This document shows positions 6,081-12,641 of a stretch of 12,641 bases of DNA, piece after piece; position 1 is the stretch's first letter; the number at the start of each line of letters is the position of its first letter. Origin of the DNA: an uncultured Eubacteriaceae bacterium (GTDB lineage: Bacteria > Bacillota > Clostridia > Lachnospirales > CAG-274); NCBI GenBank assembly GCA_947565475.1, contig CANOGI010000036.1, positions 1 through 12,641 on the forward strand, written 5' to 3'. A program made the translations under genes and the position numbers. The notes below the pieces were generated by a model. That model worked only from the letters and a program-made list of their open reading frames with translations. It did not search any database and had not been told where the DNA came from.

Positions 6081-7988
6081 TTACTCCTTTGGCATAAACG
6101 CGTCTCTGAGAGCGTCGCTCGGCATTCTCCAATCACCTCTCGGCGATAGGGAAACAGAACCCACTTTAGGCCCATCGGGAATACAGGAACGTTTATACTG
6201 CTGTGAGAAAAATCTTTTAATGAATATATTAAACCATTTTCTTATTGTCTCGCTGTCATAAGCGCCTTTAAAAGCGTTCTCGGCGAGATAAATAATTTTA
6301 TCGGCTGAAAAACTCATTCTCATAAAATTGTATAAAAAGAAATCGTGCAGCTCATAAGGCCCGACAATATCCTCCGTGACCTGTGAAATAGCTCCTTTTT
6401 CATCAGGTGGCAAAAGTTCCGGCGAAACAGGAGTGTCCAGTATATCAAGAAGTATTTCAGACACGGAATTTATTTTAAAAGTCTTATTGTCGGCAATATA
6501 TTTTATAAGGTATCTTATAAGGGTTTTCGGTATTGAAGCATTTACACCGTACATTGACATATGGTCGCCGTTGTATGTGGCGAACCCTAAAGCGAGTTCC
6601 GATAAATCTCCCGTACCGACTACAAAACCATTGTATTTTGACGCTATATCCATAAGAATTTGAGTTCTTTCCCTCGCCTGGCTGTTCTCATAAGTAAGGT
6701 CGTGCACTTCCGAATTATGCCCTATATCCTTAAAATGATTTAACACAGCCTCTTTTATATCTATCTCAATAAGGGTCGTTCCCAATTCCTCACATAGCTT
6801 TAAGGCGTTTTTATAAGTCCTGTCTGTCGTTCCGAAACATGGCATAGTCACCGTTATAATTCCCTTACTTTCAAGGCCTAACATTTCAAAGGCGTTATAA
6901 GCGACAATTAAAGCGTGAGTTGAGTCAAGCCCCCCCGAAATCCCTATAACAACATTTTTACAGCCTATATGTGAAATTCTCTTTTTAAGTCCCAGCGCCT
7001 GAATTTTAATAATTTCCTCGCACCGTTTATCCATTTGCCCCTGACTTGACGGCACAAAAGGCGTAGGGTCTATATACCGCTCAAGAGGGACCGCTTTTTC
7101 AGACAAATCAAAAAATATATTCTCATATCCATTTGGGGAAATAGAAAAGCTTGTATTTTTTCTTCTCTCACTCCTCAAATAAGATAAATCGAAGTCAGCG
7201 AAAATAATCTCATTTTTAAACCTGCCGCTTTCTCTCAATATTTTTCCATTCTCCGCCATTATATTGTGACCAGAAAAAACGATGTCCGTGGTTGACTCTC
7301 CCTCTCCAGCGCAGGCGTATACATAACCGCATAAAAGTCTCGCCGACTGGCTTTCCACAAGATTTTTTCTGTAAATATCCTTTCCCGTGATTTCGTTTCC
7401 GGCGGATAAGTTGAATATAAGAGACGCTCCCGCCTTTGCGTGATAAGACGATGGAGGAATAACCGTCCATAAATCCTCGCATATCTCAACAGAAAAAACA
7501 AAATCATCGTTATTTTTGCTTCTGAAAAGAAGATTTGTCCCAAACGGAACTTCCTTTCCCCCAAACATAACTCTTTTGTTTTCAGAAAGAGCCTCCGTAA
7601 ACCACCTTTTCTCATAAAACTCGTTATAATTAGGCAGATTTGTTTTAGGGACTATTCCCAAAACCTCTCCTTTATGAAGCACAGCGCAGCAGTTAAAAAG
7701 TTTTCCCTCGAAATCAAAAGGAAGCCCGACACAAATAACAATATCCATATCCTTTGTTTTTTCCGCCGTATAGAGCAGGGCTTCTTTAGCCCCCTCAATA
7801 AGAGAGCACTGTAAAAACAAATCCCCGCAGGTATATCCAGTAATCGATAGTTCCGGAAAAACCACGACCGCCGCGCCTTTTTGAGCCGCTATAAAAGTAA
7901 GCTTAACAATTTCCTCAGCGTTTTTCATACAGTCGGCAAGACGCGCGTAAGGTGTCGCCGCCGCTACTTTTAAAAATCCAAATTCCAT
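6081..7988 (-). CDS. nadE: Glutamine-dependent NAD+ synthetase
   Basis: Makes NAD+ from nicotinic acid adenine dinucleotide with ATP, taking ammonia from glutamine through an internal tunnel; cytosolic, last step of NAD biosynthesis. From the chosen start it is 635 aa, normal for the two-domain form (about 640-680 aa). Residues 1 to about 270 are a nitrilase-type glutaminase with the catalytic triad E46 (FPELSITGY), K115 (PKTNLPN) and C170 (SVEICEDLW). Residues about 325-635 are the synthetase, with the PP-loop SGGLDS at 351-356. A TTG at 7997 is in frame, but AGGAG at 8003-7999 lies 10 nt from the ATG at 7988 and almost touches the TTG, so 7988 is preferred. It lies downstream of walK on the same strand with a 123-bp gap that holds a palindrome. 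A separate promoter was not identified. Confidence 0.96.
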   Translation of the reverse strand: MEFGFLKVAAATPYARLADCMKNAEEIVKLTFIAAQKGAAVVVFPELSITGYTCGDLFLQCSLIEGAKEALLYTAEKTKDMDIVICVGLPFDFEGKLFNCCAVLHKGEVLGIVPKTNLPNYNEFYEKRWFTEALSENKRVMFGGKEVPFGTNLLFRSKNNDDFVFSVEICEDLWTVIPPSSYHAKAGASLIFNLSAGNEITGKDIYRKNLVESQSARLLCGYVYACAGEGESTTDIVFSGHNIMAENGKILRESGRFKNEIIFADFDLSYLRSERRKNTSFSISPNGYENIFFDLSEKAVPLERYIDPTPFVPSSQGQMDKRCEEIIKIQALGLKKRISHIGCKNVVIGISGGLDSTHALIVAYNAFEMLGLESKGIITVTMPCFGTTDRTYKNALKLCEELGTTLIEIDIKEAVLNHFKDIGHNSEVHDLTYENSQARERTQILMDIASKYNGFVVGTGDLSELALGFATYNGDHMSMYGVNASIPKTLIRYLIKYIADNKTFKINSVSEILLDILDTPVSPELLPPDEKGAISQVTEDIVGPYELHDFFLYNFMRMSFSADKIIYLAENAFKGAYDSETIRKWFNIFIKRFFSQQYKRSCIPDGPKVGSVSLSPRGDWRMPSDALRDAFMPKE

Positions 7989-8020
7989 ATTAATCAATCT
8001 CCTAAAAAAATAATAAGACC

Positions 8021-8037
8021 TTGAGACTCCGTCTCAA
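8021..8037 (-). promoter_or_regulatory. Perfect palindrome in the nadE leader, possible operator or RNA hairpin
   Basis: TTGAGAC (8021-8027), TCC, GTCTCAA (8031-8037): 7-bp arms around a 3-nt centre. On the nadE strand it is followed by a T-rich run and then the ribosome binding site at 8003-7998. Just upstream on the minus strand, TATAGT (8046-8041) could be a -10 box, which would put the start site inside the palindrome, but no good -35 is present at 17 bp. It is too GC-poor and too far from a U tract to call a terminator with confidence. Confidence 0.4.
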
Positions 8038-8111
8038 TTAACTATAAATTAAAGCTTGGAAAACAAAAAATTTATTTTTTTGAAATTCCCCTGATTGCTC
8101 CGCAGCCCTTT

Positions 8112-9902
8112 TTACGCTTTCGGAAATTTAAGAATCATTTCCGTCCCGTTTCCAAGAGAACTTTTAGCCTCTATCCCGCCTCTGTGCCCCTCCATAATTT
8201 CTTTCGCTATGGAAAGCCCAAGACCGTTTCCGCCCATAGCCCGAGAACGGGCCTTGTCCACTCTGTAAAACCTCTCAAAAATTCTCTCAAGGTCGTCTTT
8301 CGGTATGCCAATACCATTATCTTTTATTTTAATATAACAAAAATCCCTGTCCTCTTCAGTGTATATTTTTATAACGGTATTCTCTGGACTGTATTTCATG
8401 GCGTTTGAGATAACATTGTTAAACACCTGAGTAATTCTTCCCACATCGGCGTTTACCATATACTCCGTATCATCGGAAACATTAAATAAAATGTCCTGAT
8501 TTTTATTTTGGGCGGCAATATAATTTTGTGTAACACAGTCTCTTAAAATACCTATTATATTTACTCTCTCAAAATTAAATTTCATCTGTTTGTTGTCAAG
8601 ATGAGATAAATCAAGCAAGTCTTTCGCCAAAAAAGCTACTCTGTCCGCCGCCGAGTTAATAATGCGTAAAAACTCAACAGCTATCTCCTTTTCCTCTATA
8701 GCGCCGTCAATAAGAGTCTCCGTATAGCTTTTAATAGTAGTCAGAGGCGTTCTTATCTCGTGGGAAACATTGGCGACAAACTCCCTTCGCATCTCATCAA
8801 GGCGTCTGTGCTTTGTAATATCCTGCAAAACCACCACAAGACCCTCAAAGGTGTCCTTTGTTTTAAATCCTAAAACATCCGTGACCTCTTTCTGTCCATA
8901 GGGAATATAAGAAACGCTTAAATATAAATCGTCTCTTTTTATAATCGTCTCCGAAATAACGTTAGGCACCAGAGAAATATTCGACATATTGGTTTCCGCC
9001 AGAAACTTCCTCAGTGTAAGCGTTTCCGTAGTATGCCCCAAAAGCTCCTTGCACACGCTGTTGGCGTGAATAAGCTTTCCAAAATAATCAAACGCCAAAA
9101 TGCCGTCCGTCATATTGTTTACAACTATCTCAAGCTTATTGTTCTCATTCTCAAGCTCCGATAAAGTTTTTCTAAGCTCTGACGCCATATAGTTAAAACT
9201 TCTTGTAAGCTGGCCTATCTCGTCATTTGATTTTACCGGCACCCTCTCAAATTTTCTTCCGTGAGCGAGCTGGTTCGCCTTTTTTGTAAGGAGGGCTATA
9301 GGTCTTGTAATTGTCGTTGAGAAAATAATACCAAGTATACCCGTTATAACAAAGGCGATAACTACGGAAACAGCGATGATACCAGCTATAGTCATAATGT
9401 TGTCTTTTATTTCCTCGCCGTCAATCTGTACATAAATAATATACTCGACCTCCCCGCTTTCGTTAAATACAGGGCGTCCAAAAGTAATCCAGTCTTTAAC
9501 CTGAGAGTTAAAGTCCATATATTTTTTATTGGACTCAAAACTTTCTTTTCCCGCGAGAGCGGAGATAACGGTAGAGTTATTATAATTCATAAAAGATGAT
9601 TTATCGGAAGAAACGCTGGACGCTATTGTATTTCCGTTTTTATCAAGAATATTCGCCTGAATGTTTCTCATAGACGACCTAACGATAAAAAAATTATCAA
9701 AACCCTTTTGAAAGTCCTCCGGATTGTCATATTCCCTTACAATCTGCTCCTCAACGTAAACGGCGCATTGTTTAAGCTCTTCCTCAGCGTTGCGGGTTTC
9801 CTTTGAGTCTGTCATTATAATTATATAAGTACCGCTTATAATCATAACTATAAATACAAGCGTAAAATAAATAAAAACCATTTTCCATTTGATACTTTTC
9901 AT
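8112..9902 (-). CDS. walK: WalK (VicK)-type membrane sensor histidine kinase
   Basis: Sensor kinase that phosphorylates WalR and tunes peptidoglycan hydrolase expression to wall growth. From the chosen start it is 596 aa (B. subtilis WalK is 611). In order: TM1 about 8-30, extracytoplasmic sensor domain about 31-170, TM2 about 171-195, HAMP about 196-249, PAS about 258-365, HisKA with phospho-acceptor H381 in FVANVSHEIRTPL, and an HATPase domain about 480-594 with N box (NVISNAMKYSPEN), DNGIGIP (528-534) and GNGLGLSIAKEI (from 558). The single extracellular loop, HAMP, PAS and kinase order is the WalK architecture. An upstream ATG at 9944 is in frame, but that extension is encoded by the end of a MITE-like repeat; AGAGG 6 nt before the ATG at 9902 decides the start. 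Homologues of walH/walI/walJ do not follow; nadE does. PhoR-like kinases share this layout, but the WalR-like partner supports walK. Confidence 0.9.
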   Translation of the reverse strand: MKSIKWKMVFIYFTLVFIVMIISGTYIIIMTDSKETRNAEEELKQCAVYVEEQIVREYDNPEDFQKGFDNFFIVRSSMRNIQANILDKNGNTIASSVSSDKSSFMNYNNSTVISALAGKESFESNKKYMDFNSQVKDWITFGRPVFNESGEVEYIIYVQIDGEEIKDNIMTIAGIIAVSVVIAFVITGILGIIFSTTITRPIALLTKKANQLAHGRKFERVPVKSNDEIGQLTRSFNYMASELRKTLSELENENNKLEIVVNNMTDGILAFDYFGKLIHANSVCKELLGHTTETLTLRKFLAETNMSNISLVPNVISETIIKRDDLYLSVSYIPYGQKEVTDVLGFKTKDTFEGLVVVLQDITKHRRLDEMRREFVANVSHEIRTPLTTIKSYTETLIDGAIEEKEIAVEFLRIINSAADRVAFLAKDLLDLSHLDNKQMKFNFERVNIIGILRDCVTQNYIAAQNKNQDILFNVSDDTEYMVNADVGRITQVFNNVISNAMKYSPENTVIKIYTEEDRDFCYIKIKDNGIGIPKDDLERIFERFYRVDKARSRAMGGNGLGLSIAKEIMEGHRGGIEAKSSLGNGTEMILKFPKA

Positions 9903-9935
9903 AAAAAACCTCTGAATCAGCGTAATCTCGAATAT

Positions 9936-10142
9936 CATAGTCAATTAACTAAAAAAAGATTGAAAAGAAGAGGGATAAAAATTATTTTCACGGCGCAAAG
10001 AAAAGATATATCCTCACTCCTCACCAGCCGGCTGAACATAGGAAACACCGCACAAAGAATAAATAAAAATAATTTTTAGTCGCCCATATAAACCGGTGCG
10101 GTTATCTATATAATTCCTTTATTTTTAAGTTGATTGACTATA
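9936..10142. repeat. Complete MITE-like element, 207 bp, between walR and walK
   Basis: The left end is CATAGTCAATTAACTAAAAA. The right end read on the other strand is TATAGTCAATCAACTTAAAA, giving 17 of 20 positions equal. A further 13-bp perfect inverted repeat lies inside (TAAAAATTATTTT at 9976-9988 with its complement at 10066-10078). The central part contains a perfect AGCCGGCT palindrome (10026-10033). There is no open reading frame of interest. Its left end supplies the spurious upstream ATG codons in front of walK. It shares both its ends and its inner TAAAAATTATTTT block with the copies at 1-52 and 2766-2906. Confidence 0.75.
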
Positions 10143-10412
10143 ATTCAAAATTACATCGATTAACAAAATTCTAAACGGCAAATAACATAATAATCATTTA
10201 ACATATCAGTTTTAGTCAAGACTACTCGAATTTTTGCTACACAAAAATTCTCGTATCTAACGACGAAAATATTCGCCTTTGTATTCAGAGTGAGTTCGCA
10301 ATCCCACTGAAAACTCGTCCATTTCCTCACTCTTTATTAGACTTCGTCTAAACCTTTACAGCGATTTGGAAAGAAATTTATTGTCTTTCCATAAGCGAAA
10401 ACGCCCATAGGC
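10143..10412 (-). other. Rest of the walR-walK gap: non-coding, several short hairpins
   Basis: No gene with a ribosome binding site was found here. Visible structure: TGGAAAGA/TCTTTCCA (10367-10374 with 10384-10391) just after the walR stop; a TTAGAC-TTC-GTCTAA hairpin near 10337-10351; 8-bp complementary arms AGAGTGAG/CTCACTCT near 10287-10334; and GAATTTTTG/CAAAAATTC (10228-10236 with 10242-10250). None has a following U tract, so none is a convincing terminator. The 15-mer CGCCTTTGTATTCAG at 10274-10288 occurs again at 11367-11381. If walR and walK are co-transcribed, all of this would be in the mRNA. Confidence 0.45.
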
Positions 10413-11108
10413 TTAAACCGTAAAATAATACCCAAATCCTCTTTTGGTAATAATGTATTTAGGGTGCCCCGGGTCGTCCTCCACTTTTTCCCGAAGCCTC
10501 CTTATAGTAACGTCCACAGCCCTTACGTCCCCAAAATACTCGTACCCCCATACTTTCTCAAGGAGGGCTTCTCTTGAGAAAATCTGATTTTTCTGAGTCG
10601 CCAAAAATTTAAGAAGCTCAAACTCTCTTACTGTAAGATATATAACCTCACCTCTTTTATAAACTTCATATCTGTCAAAATCAATAACAATGTCTCCAAA
10701 TCTGTCCGAGTTCTCAGAAGTCACCGTTTCCTGTTCCCTGCGCGCGTCGTTTCTTCTCAAGTGGGCTTTCACTCTCGCCATAAGCTCTCTGTTTCCAAAA
10801 GGTTTCGTAACATAATCGTCCGCTCCCAACTCAAGACCAACGACTTTATCAACCTCCTCCGCCCTCGCCGTAAGCATAATGATAGGGACGTCACTTCTTT
10901 CCCTGACTTTTTTGCACACTTCATATCCGTCCATTTTAGGCATCATTATATCAAGAAGTATAAGGTCAGGTTTTCCCTCAACGGCAAGTTTATATCCCTC
11001 CTCACCGTCAAAAGCGCTCAATACCTCATATCCTTCTTTTTTCAAATTATACTCAATTATTTTAACAATACTTTCCTCATCGTCAACAACAAGAATTTTA
11101 CGAGCCAT
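10413..11108 (-). CDS. walR: WalR (VicR)-type response regulator, OmpR/PhoB family
   Basis: DNA-binding response regulator, partner of WalK, usually controlling autolysin and cell-wall genes. The protein is 231 aa from the chosen start. The receiver domain (about 4-115) has the acidic pair D9/D10, phospho-acceptor D53 (LLDIMMP), T80 and K102 (TKPF). A linker follows, then the OmpR/PhoB winged helix (about 130-231) ending RAVDVTIRRLREKVEDDPGHPKYIITKRGFGYYF. The stretch YFGDVRAVDVTIRRLREK is very close to that of B. subtilis WalR as I remember it, which is why walR is preferred over phoP or another OmpR paralogue. An upstream ATG at 11135 is in frame but lacks a ribosome binding site; GGAG lies 8 nt before the ATG at 11108. 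walK lies downstream on the same strand, but 510 bp away rather than directly adjacent. Confidence 0.91.
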   Translation of the reverse strand: MARKILVVDDEESIVKIIEYNLKKEGYEVLSAFDGEEGYKLAVEGKPDLILLDIMMPKMDGYEVCKKVRERSDVPIIMLTARAEEVDKVVGLELGADDYVTKPFGNRELMARVKAHLRRNDARREQETVTSENSDRFGDIVIDFDRYEVYKRGEVIYLTVREFELLKFLATQKNQIFSREALLEKVWGYEYFGDVRAVDVTIRRLREKVEDDPGHPKYIITKRGFGYYFTV

Positions 11109-11253
11109 AAACGTCACTCCAATCTTTTTTATCACAAATATATATACGTATTATTAAACTCTCGTCCGCTCCTAAATATATTATGTAAATTATTTTATTG
11201 TTTCACTCTAATAATTTAACGAGCCGGCGTAGCAAAAATTGACCTTCTTTCTC

Positions 11254-11277
11254 AAAAAAAGTGAAATATTGACTATA
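11254..11277. repeat. Solo MITE-like repeat end
   Basis: Read on the minus strand from 11277, the sequence begins TATAGTCAATATTTCACTTT. The first ten bases equal the family ends at 10142 and 9936 (apart from the latter's first base), and the match decays after that. No opposite end was found at a sensible distance. Because the family end contains TTGACT, this copy contributes the -35 box of the promoter at 11269-11297. Confidence 0.45.
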
Positions 11278-11297
11278 TTTTAAATTTAGGGTATACT
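11269..11297 (+). promoter_or_regulatory. Near-consensus sigma-A promoter pointing towards the lysozyme-like gene
   Basis: TTGACT (11269-11274), a 17-bp spacer and TATACT (11292-11297): five of six bases in each hexamer and ideal spacing. The -35 lies inside a repeat end; the -10 lies outside it. The next gene on this strand starts at 11628, so the leader would be about 325 nt, or the promoter could drive a short RNA. It is divergent from walR. Confidence 0.65.
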
Positions 11298-11627
11298 TAT
11301 AGTAAAATTTTAGAACTATTCGTATTTTATAAAATAAAAATATCCACAACCGCCGTCGTTTTAAAGCGCCTTTGTATTCAGCCTAAATTAATACTCCAGC
11401 TGAATATAATAATAAGCGCCCATCCTAAAAAACGGGCGGCTTGCTCAGCCGGTTAAACTATTATGAACAATTACAAGAAAGCCTCTGATTTTTATAATTG
11501 TTATTATACCATATTATTTTTACCTTGTAACTATTTTTTTACATCAGATTTCTATTAAAACTATGTAATTATACAGTTCTAATAGAAATTTATCATAAAA
11601 AATAATGTCGCTATAACGGAGAGAATA
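11298..11627 (+). other. Long non-coding leader between promoter and lysozyme-like gene
   Basis: No ORF or known riboswitch is recognised. It contains the 15-mer CGCCTTTGTATTCAG (11367-11381) shared with 10274-10288. A GC-rich patch with GCCC/GGGC arms and CAGCCGGTTAAAC lies near 11418-11457. On the minus strand that patch reads CGGCT-GAGCA-AGCCG followed shortly by six T, a weak terminator candidate. An 8-bp AACAATTA/TAATTGTT inverted repeat lies near 11467-11505. The stronger hairpin at 11548-11589 is listed separately. Confidence 0.4.
11548..11589 (+). repeat. Inverted repeat just upstream of the lysozyme-like gene
   Basis: Arms 11548-11562 (ATTTCTATTAAAACT) and 11575-11589 (AGTTCTAATAGAAAT) pair in 14 of 15 positions around a 12-nt loop, ending 28 nt before the GGAG ribosome binding site. 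There is no U tract after it on either strand, so it is not an intrinsic terminator. It could be an operator or an RNA stem in the leader. Confidence 0.55.
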
Positions 11628-12266
11628 ATGCGAAACGCCAAACAACTGATAAAAGAATGGATTTTTATTTTCACCCTTACGACAATATTATGCTCTGTCG
11701 GGCTATATATATATTCAAACAACCAAACACGTGTGTTTACAGCTGTAAAAACGACCGTGCTGTATATTGATAAGGGTCCCCATGAGGAAAGCTTTAAGCC
11801 AAATAATAAATATTCCGATACAATACCGTCTCCCTATTTATACAGAACAGGAAATTTATACGCCCTGAAAAAATACCTGTTGGAGAAAAACTCGCTTTTA
11901 GCTGAAGAGCCTTACTTCGGTGAAATAATAAAGCAGTCGAGAATACATAACTTAAATCCATGCCTGCTCTTTGCCATAACAGGTAGAGAACAAAGCTTTG
12001 TACCTAAAAATAATAAGTTCGCCTCAAAAATATCAAATAACCCTTTTAATGTTTATGGAAGTTGGAAAAACTATAATACAACAATAGAGGACTCTACTAA
12101 AATAGCCTGTCGGTCAATAATCAACCTGTCAAAATCCCGCCCGTCAAACATAGAGTTTATACAATGGATAAACACACGAGGCGGAGAGGGTGGATACGCC
12201 GAAGACAGTGAATGGCATAAAGACGTAAAAACTTTTTTTGATTTTTTTAACACAAAAGTATATTAG
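11628..12266 (+). CDS. Small membrane-anchored protein with a lysozyme-like (transglycosylase/glucosaminidase-type) domain
   Basis: The 212-aa protein has a short basic N-terminus and one hydrophobic segment (about 11-29), then a mostly extracellular part: an N-terminal anchor. Residues about 96-207 have the pattern of the lysozyme superfamily. They show a helix (FGEIIKQSRIHNLNPCLLFAITGREQSF) with a Glu (E121) where the catalytic acid is expected, an NPFNVYGSW segment (138-146), and an ending in which WINTRGGEGGYAEDSEWHKDV resembles the asparagine/tryptophan-rich end of such domains. It probably cuts or remodels peptidoglycan at the membrane surface, but this is from pattern alone and I cannot name a family precisely. 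GGAG 6 nt before the ATG supports the start. It is divergent from walR and 14 bp upstream of the CCA-enzyme gene, probably one operon. Confidence 0.7.
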   Translation: MRNAKQLIKEWIFIFTLTTILCSVGLYIYSNNQTRVFTAVKTTVLYIDKGPHEESFKPNNKYSDTIPSPYLYRTGNLYALKKYLLEKNSLLAEEPYFGEIIKQSRIHNLNPCLLFAITGREQSFVPKNNKFASKISNNPFNVYGSWKNYNTTIEDSTKIACRSIINLSKSRPSNIEFIQWINTRGGEGGYAEDSEWHKDVKTFFDFFNTKVY

Positions 12267-12280
12267 AGAGGTCACGTTAT

Positions 12281-12641
12281 ATGAATATACCAAAACAAGT
12301 TACCGATATAATAAACACATTGGAAAAAGCGGGTTTTGAGGCATATATAGTCGGCGGCTGCGTGAGAGACTATCTTCTCGGCGATACCCCCAAAGACTGG
12401 GATATAACAACATCGGCCCTGCCTGAGGAAACAAAAAGCCTTTTCCCTCATACCTATGATACGGGAATAGCCCACGGGACAATAACAATAGTAGAAGATA
12501 AAACAAATTACGAGGTCACAACCTACCGAATAGACGGCGCATACACTGATTTTCGCCGTCCTGATGAGGTTACCTACACAAAAAAAATAGAAGAGGATTT
12601 AAGCCGCAGGGATTTCACAATGAACGCTATAGCGTATAACG
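12281..12641 (+). CDS. cca: CCA tRNA nucleotidyltransferase / poly(A) polymerase family, N-terminal part (runs off the window)
   Basis: The first 120 residues are present; the gene continues beyond the right edge. They form the catalytic head of a class II nucleotidyltransferase: AYIVGGCVRDYLLG (GG and RD motif), KDWDITTSA (the two metal-binding Asp of DxD) and EEDLSRRDFTMNAIAYN (the RRDF motif B). CCA-adding enzymes repair or build the 3-prime CCA end of tRNAs using CTP and ATP; bacterial poly(A) polymerases share this head, but Clostridia normally carry the CCA type. The ATG at 12281 has AGAGAGG 9 nt upstream and lies 14 bp after the lysozyme-like gene, suggesting co-transcription. The later neck, body and tail regions, and any HD domain, cannot be seen. 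Confidence 0.93.
   Translation, partial: MNIPKQVTDIINTLEKAGFEAYIVGGCVRDYLLGDTPKDWDITTSALPEETKSLFPHTYDTGIAHGTITIVEDKTNYEVTTYRIDGAYTDFRRPDEVTYTKKIEEDLSRRDFTMNAIAYN

Noticed and set aside
7216..7615. 88-aa and 118-aa open frames on the minus strand inside nadE
   Set aside because: They overlap the intact nadE reading frame in another frame and show no domain, signal or start context. Shadows of nadE.
6053..8046. nadE as cargo of a composite mobile unit bounded by TATAGT and ACTATA
   Set aside because: The right-hand end matches only the last few bases of the family and could be a -10 box. nadE is a housekeeping gene with no compositional sign of transfer.
9903..9944. Upstream ATG (9944) as the walK start, adding 14 residues
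   Set aside because: The extension is translated partly from the repeat end, it lacks a ribosome binding site, and the ATG at 9902 has AGAGG at good spacing and gives the normal N-terminus.
10761..11219. 152-aa open frame on the plus strand opposite walR
   Set aside because: It lies mostly antisense to the conserved walR receiver domain, has no ribosome binding site that I can see, and its translation has no recognisable domain. It is a shadow frame.
11418..11457. Minus-strand terminator or riboswitch in the GC-rich patch
   Set aside because: The stem is only about 5 bp and the six-T run is offset. There is no minus-strand gene upstream that needs it and no match to a riboswitch I know.
11109..11627. 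WalR binding site (TGTWAH-N5-TGTWAH) near walR or the lysozyme-like gene
   Set aside because: Single half sites such as TGTTAT and TGTAAC occur, but no properly spaced direct pair was found. In DNA this A+T-rich, single half sites are expected by chance.
1..12641. A CRISPR array, defence island, toxin-antitoxin pair or biosynthetic cluster
   Set aside because: No regularly spaced repeats, nuclease, transposase, small paired genes or biosynthetic enzymes were found. The genes are typical chromosomal functions.

Overview
The window looks like ordinary chromosomal DNA from a low-GC, endospore-forming member of the Clostridia. The reasons are a full-length spoIIE, a WalRK (VicRK) two-component pair, strong AGGAGG-like ribosome binding sites, consensus sigma-A promoters and codon use rich in AAA and ATA. 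I cannot name the genus from sequence alone. No phage genes, transposase, CRISPR array, rRNA or tRNA gene was seen.

Layout, left to right. Positions 1-126 hold the end of a repeat element and a 25-bp perfect-stem terminator. Next is spoIIE on the minus strand (144-2555), with a Spo0A-type promoter (21-bp spacer) at 2606-2638. A divergent intergenic region of about 700 bp holds a 141-bp MITE-like hairpin (2766-2906) that abuts a perfect consensus promoter (2908-2936). That promoter points at a MocR/GabR-type regulator (3258-4637). An HD-GYP-domain protein with its own promoter follows (4793-5914). It converges on a glutamine-dependent NAD synthetase, nadE (6081-7988, minus strand), and the two share a bidirectional terminator. 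Then come walK (8112-9902) and walR (10413-11108), both on the minus strand, separated by an unusually long 510-bp gap that contains a second MITE-like element. Finally, on the plus strand, there is a small membrane-anchored lysozyme-like protein (11628-12266). It is followed 14 bp later by the start of a CCA-adding enzyme / poly(A) polymerase family gene that runs off the window (from 12281).

Genes working together. WalK and WalR should form one signalling pair for cell-wall homeostasis. The lysozyme-like protein encoded divergently from walR is a plausible cell-wall partner, but no clear WalR box was found. SpoIIE is the sporulation phosphatase that activates sigma-F. NadE and the CCA enzyme are housekeeping. 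The targets of the MocR regulator and the HD-GYP protein cannot be read from context.

The most interesting signal is a dispersed non-coding repeat family with terminal inverted repeats close to TATAGTCAATCAACTTAAAA. It has two complete copies, one partial copy and several solo ends. Its ends repeatedly coincide with regulatory sites: a terminator, promoter -35 boxes and the walR-walK junction. I found no convincing new multi-gene system.
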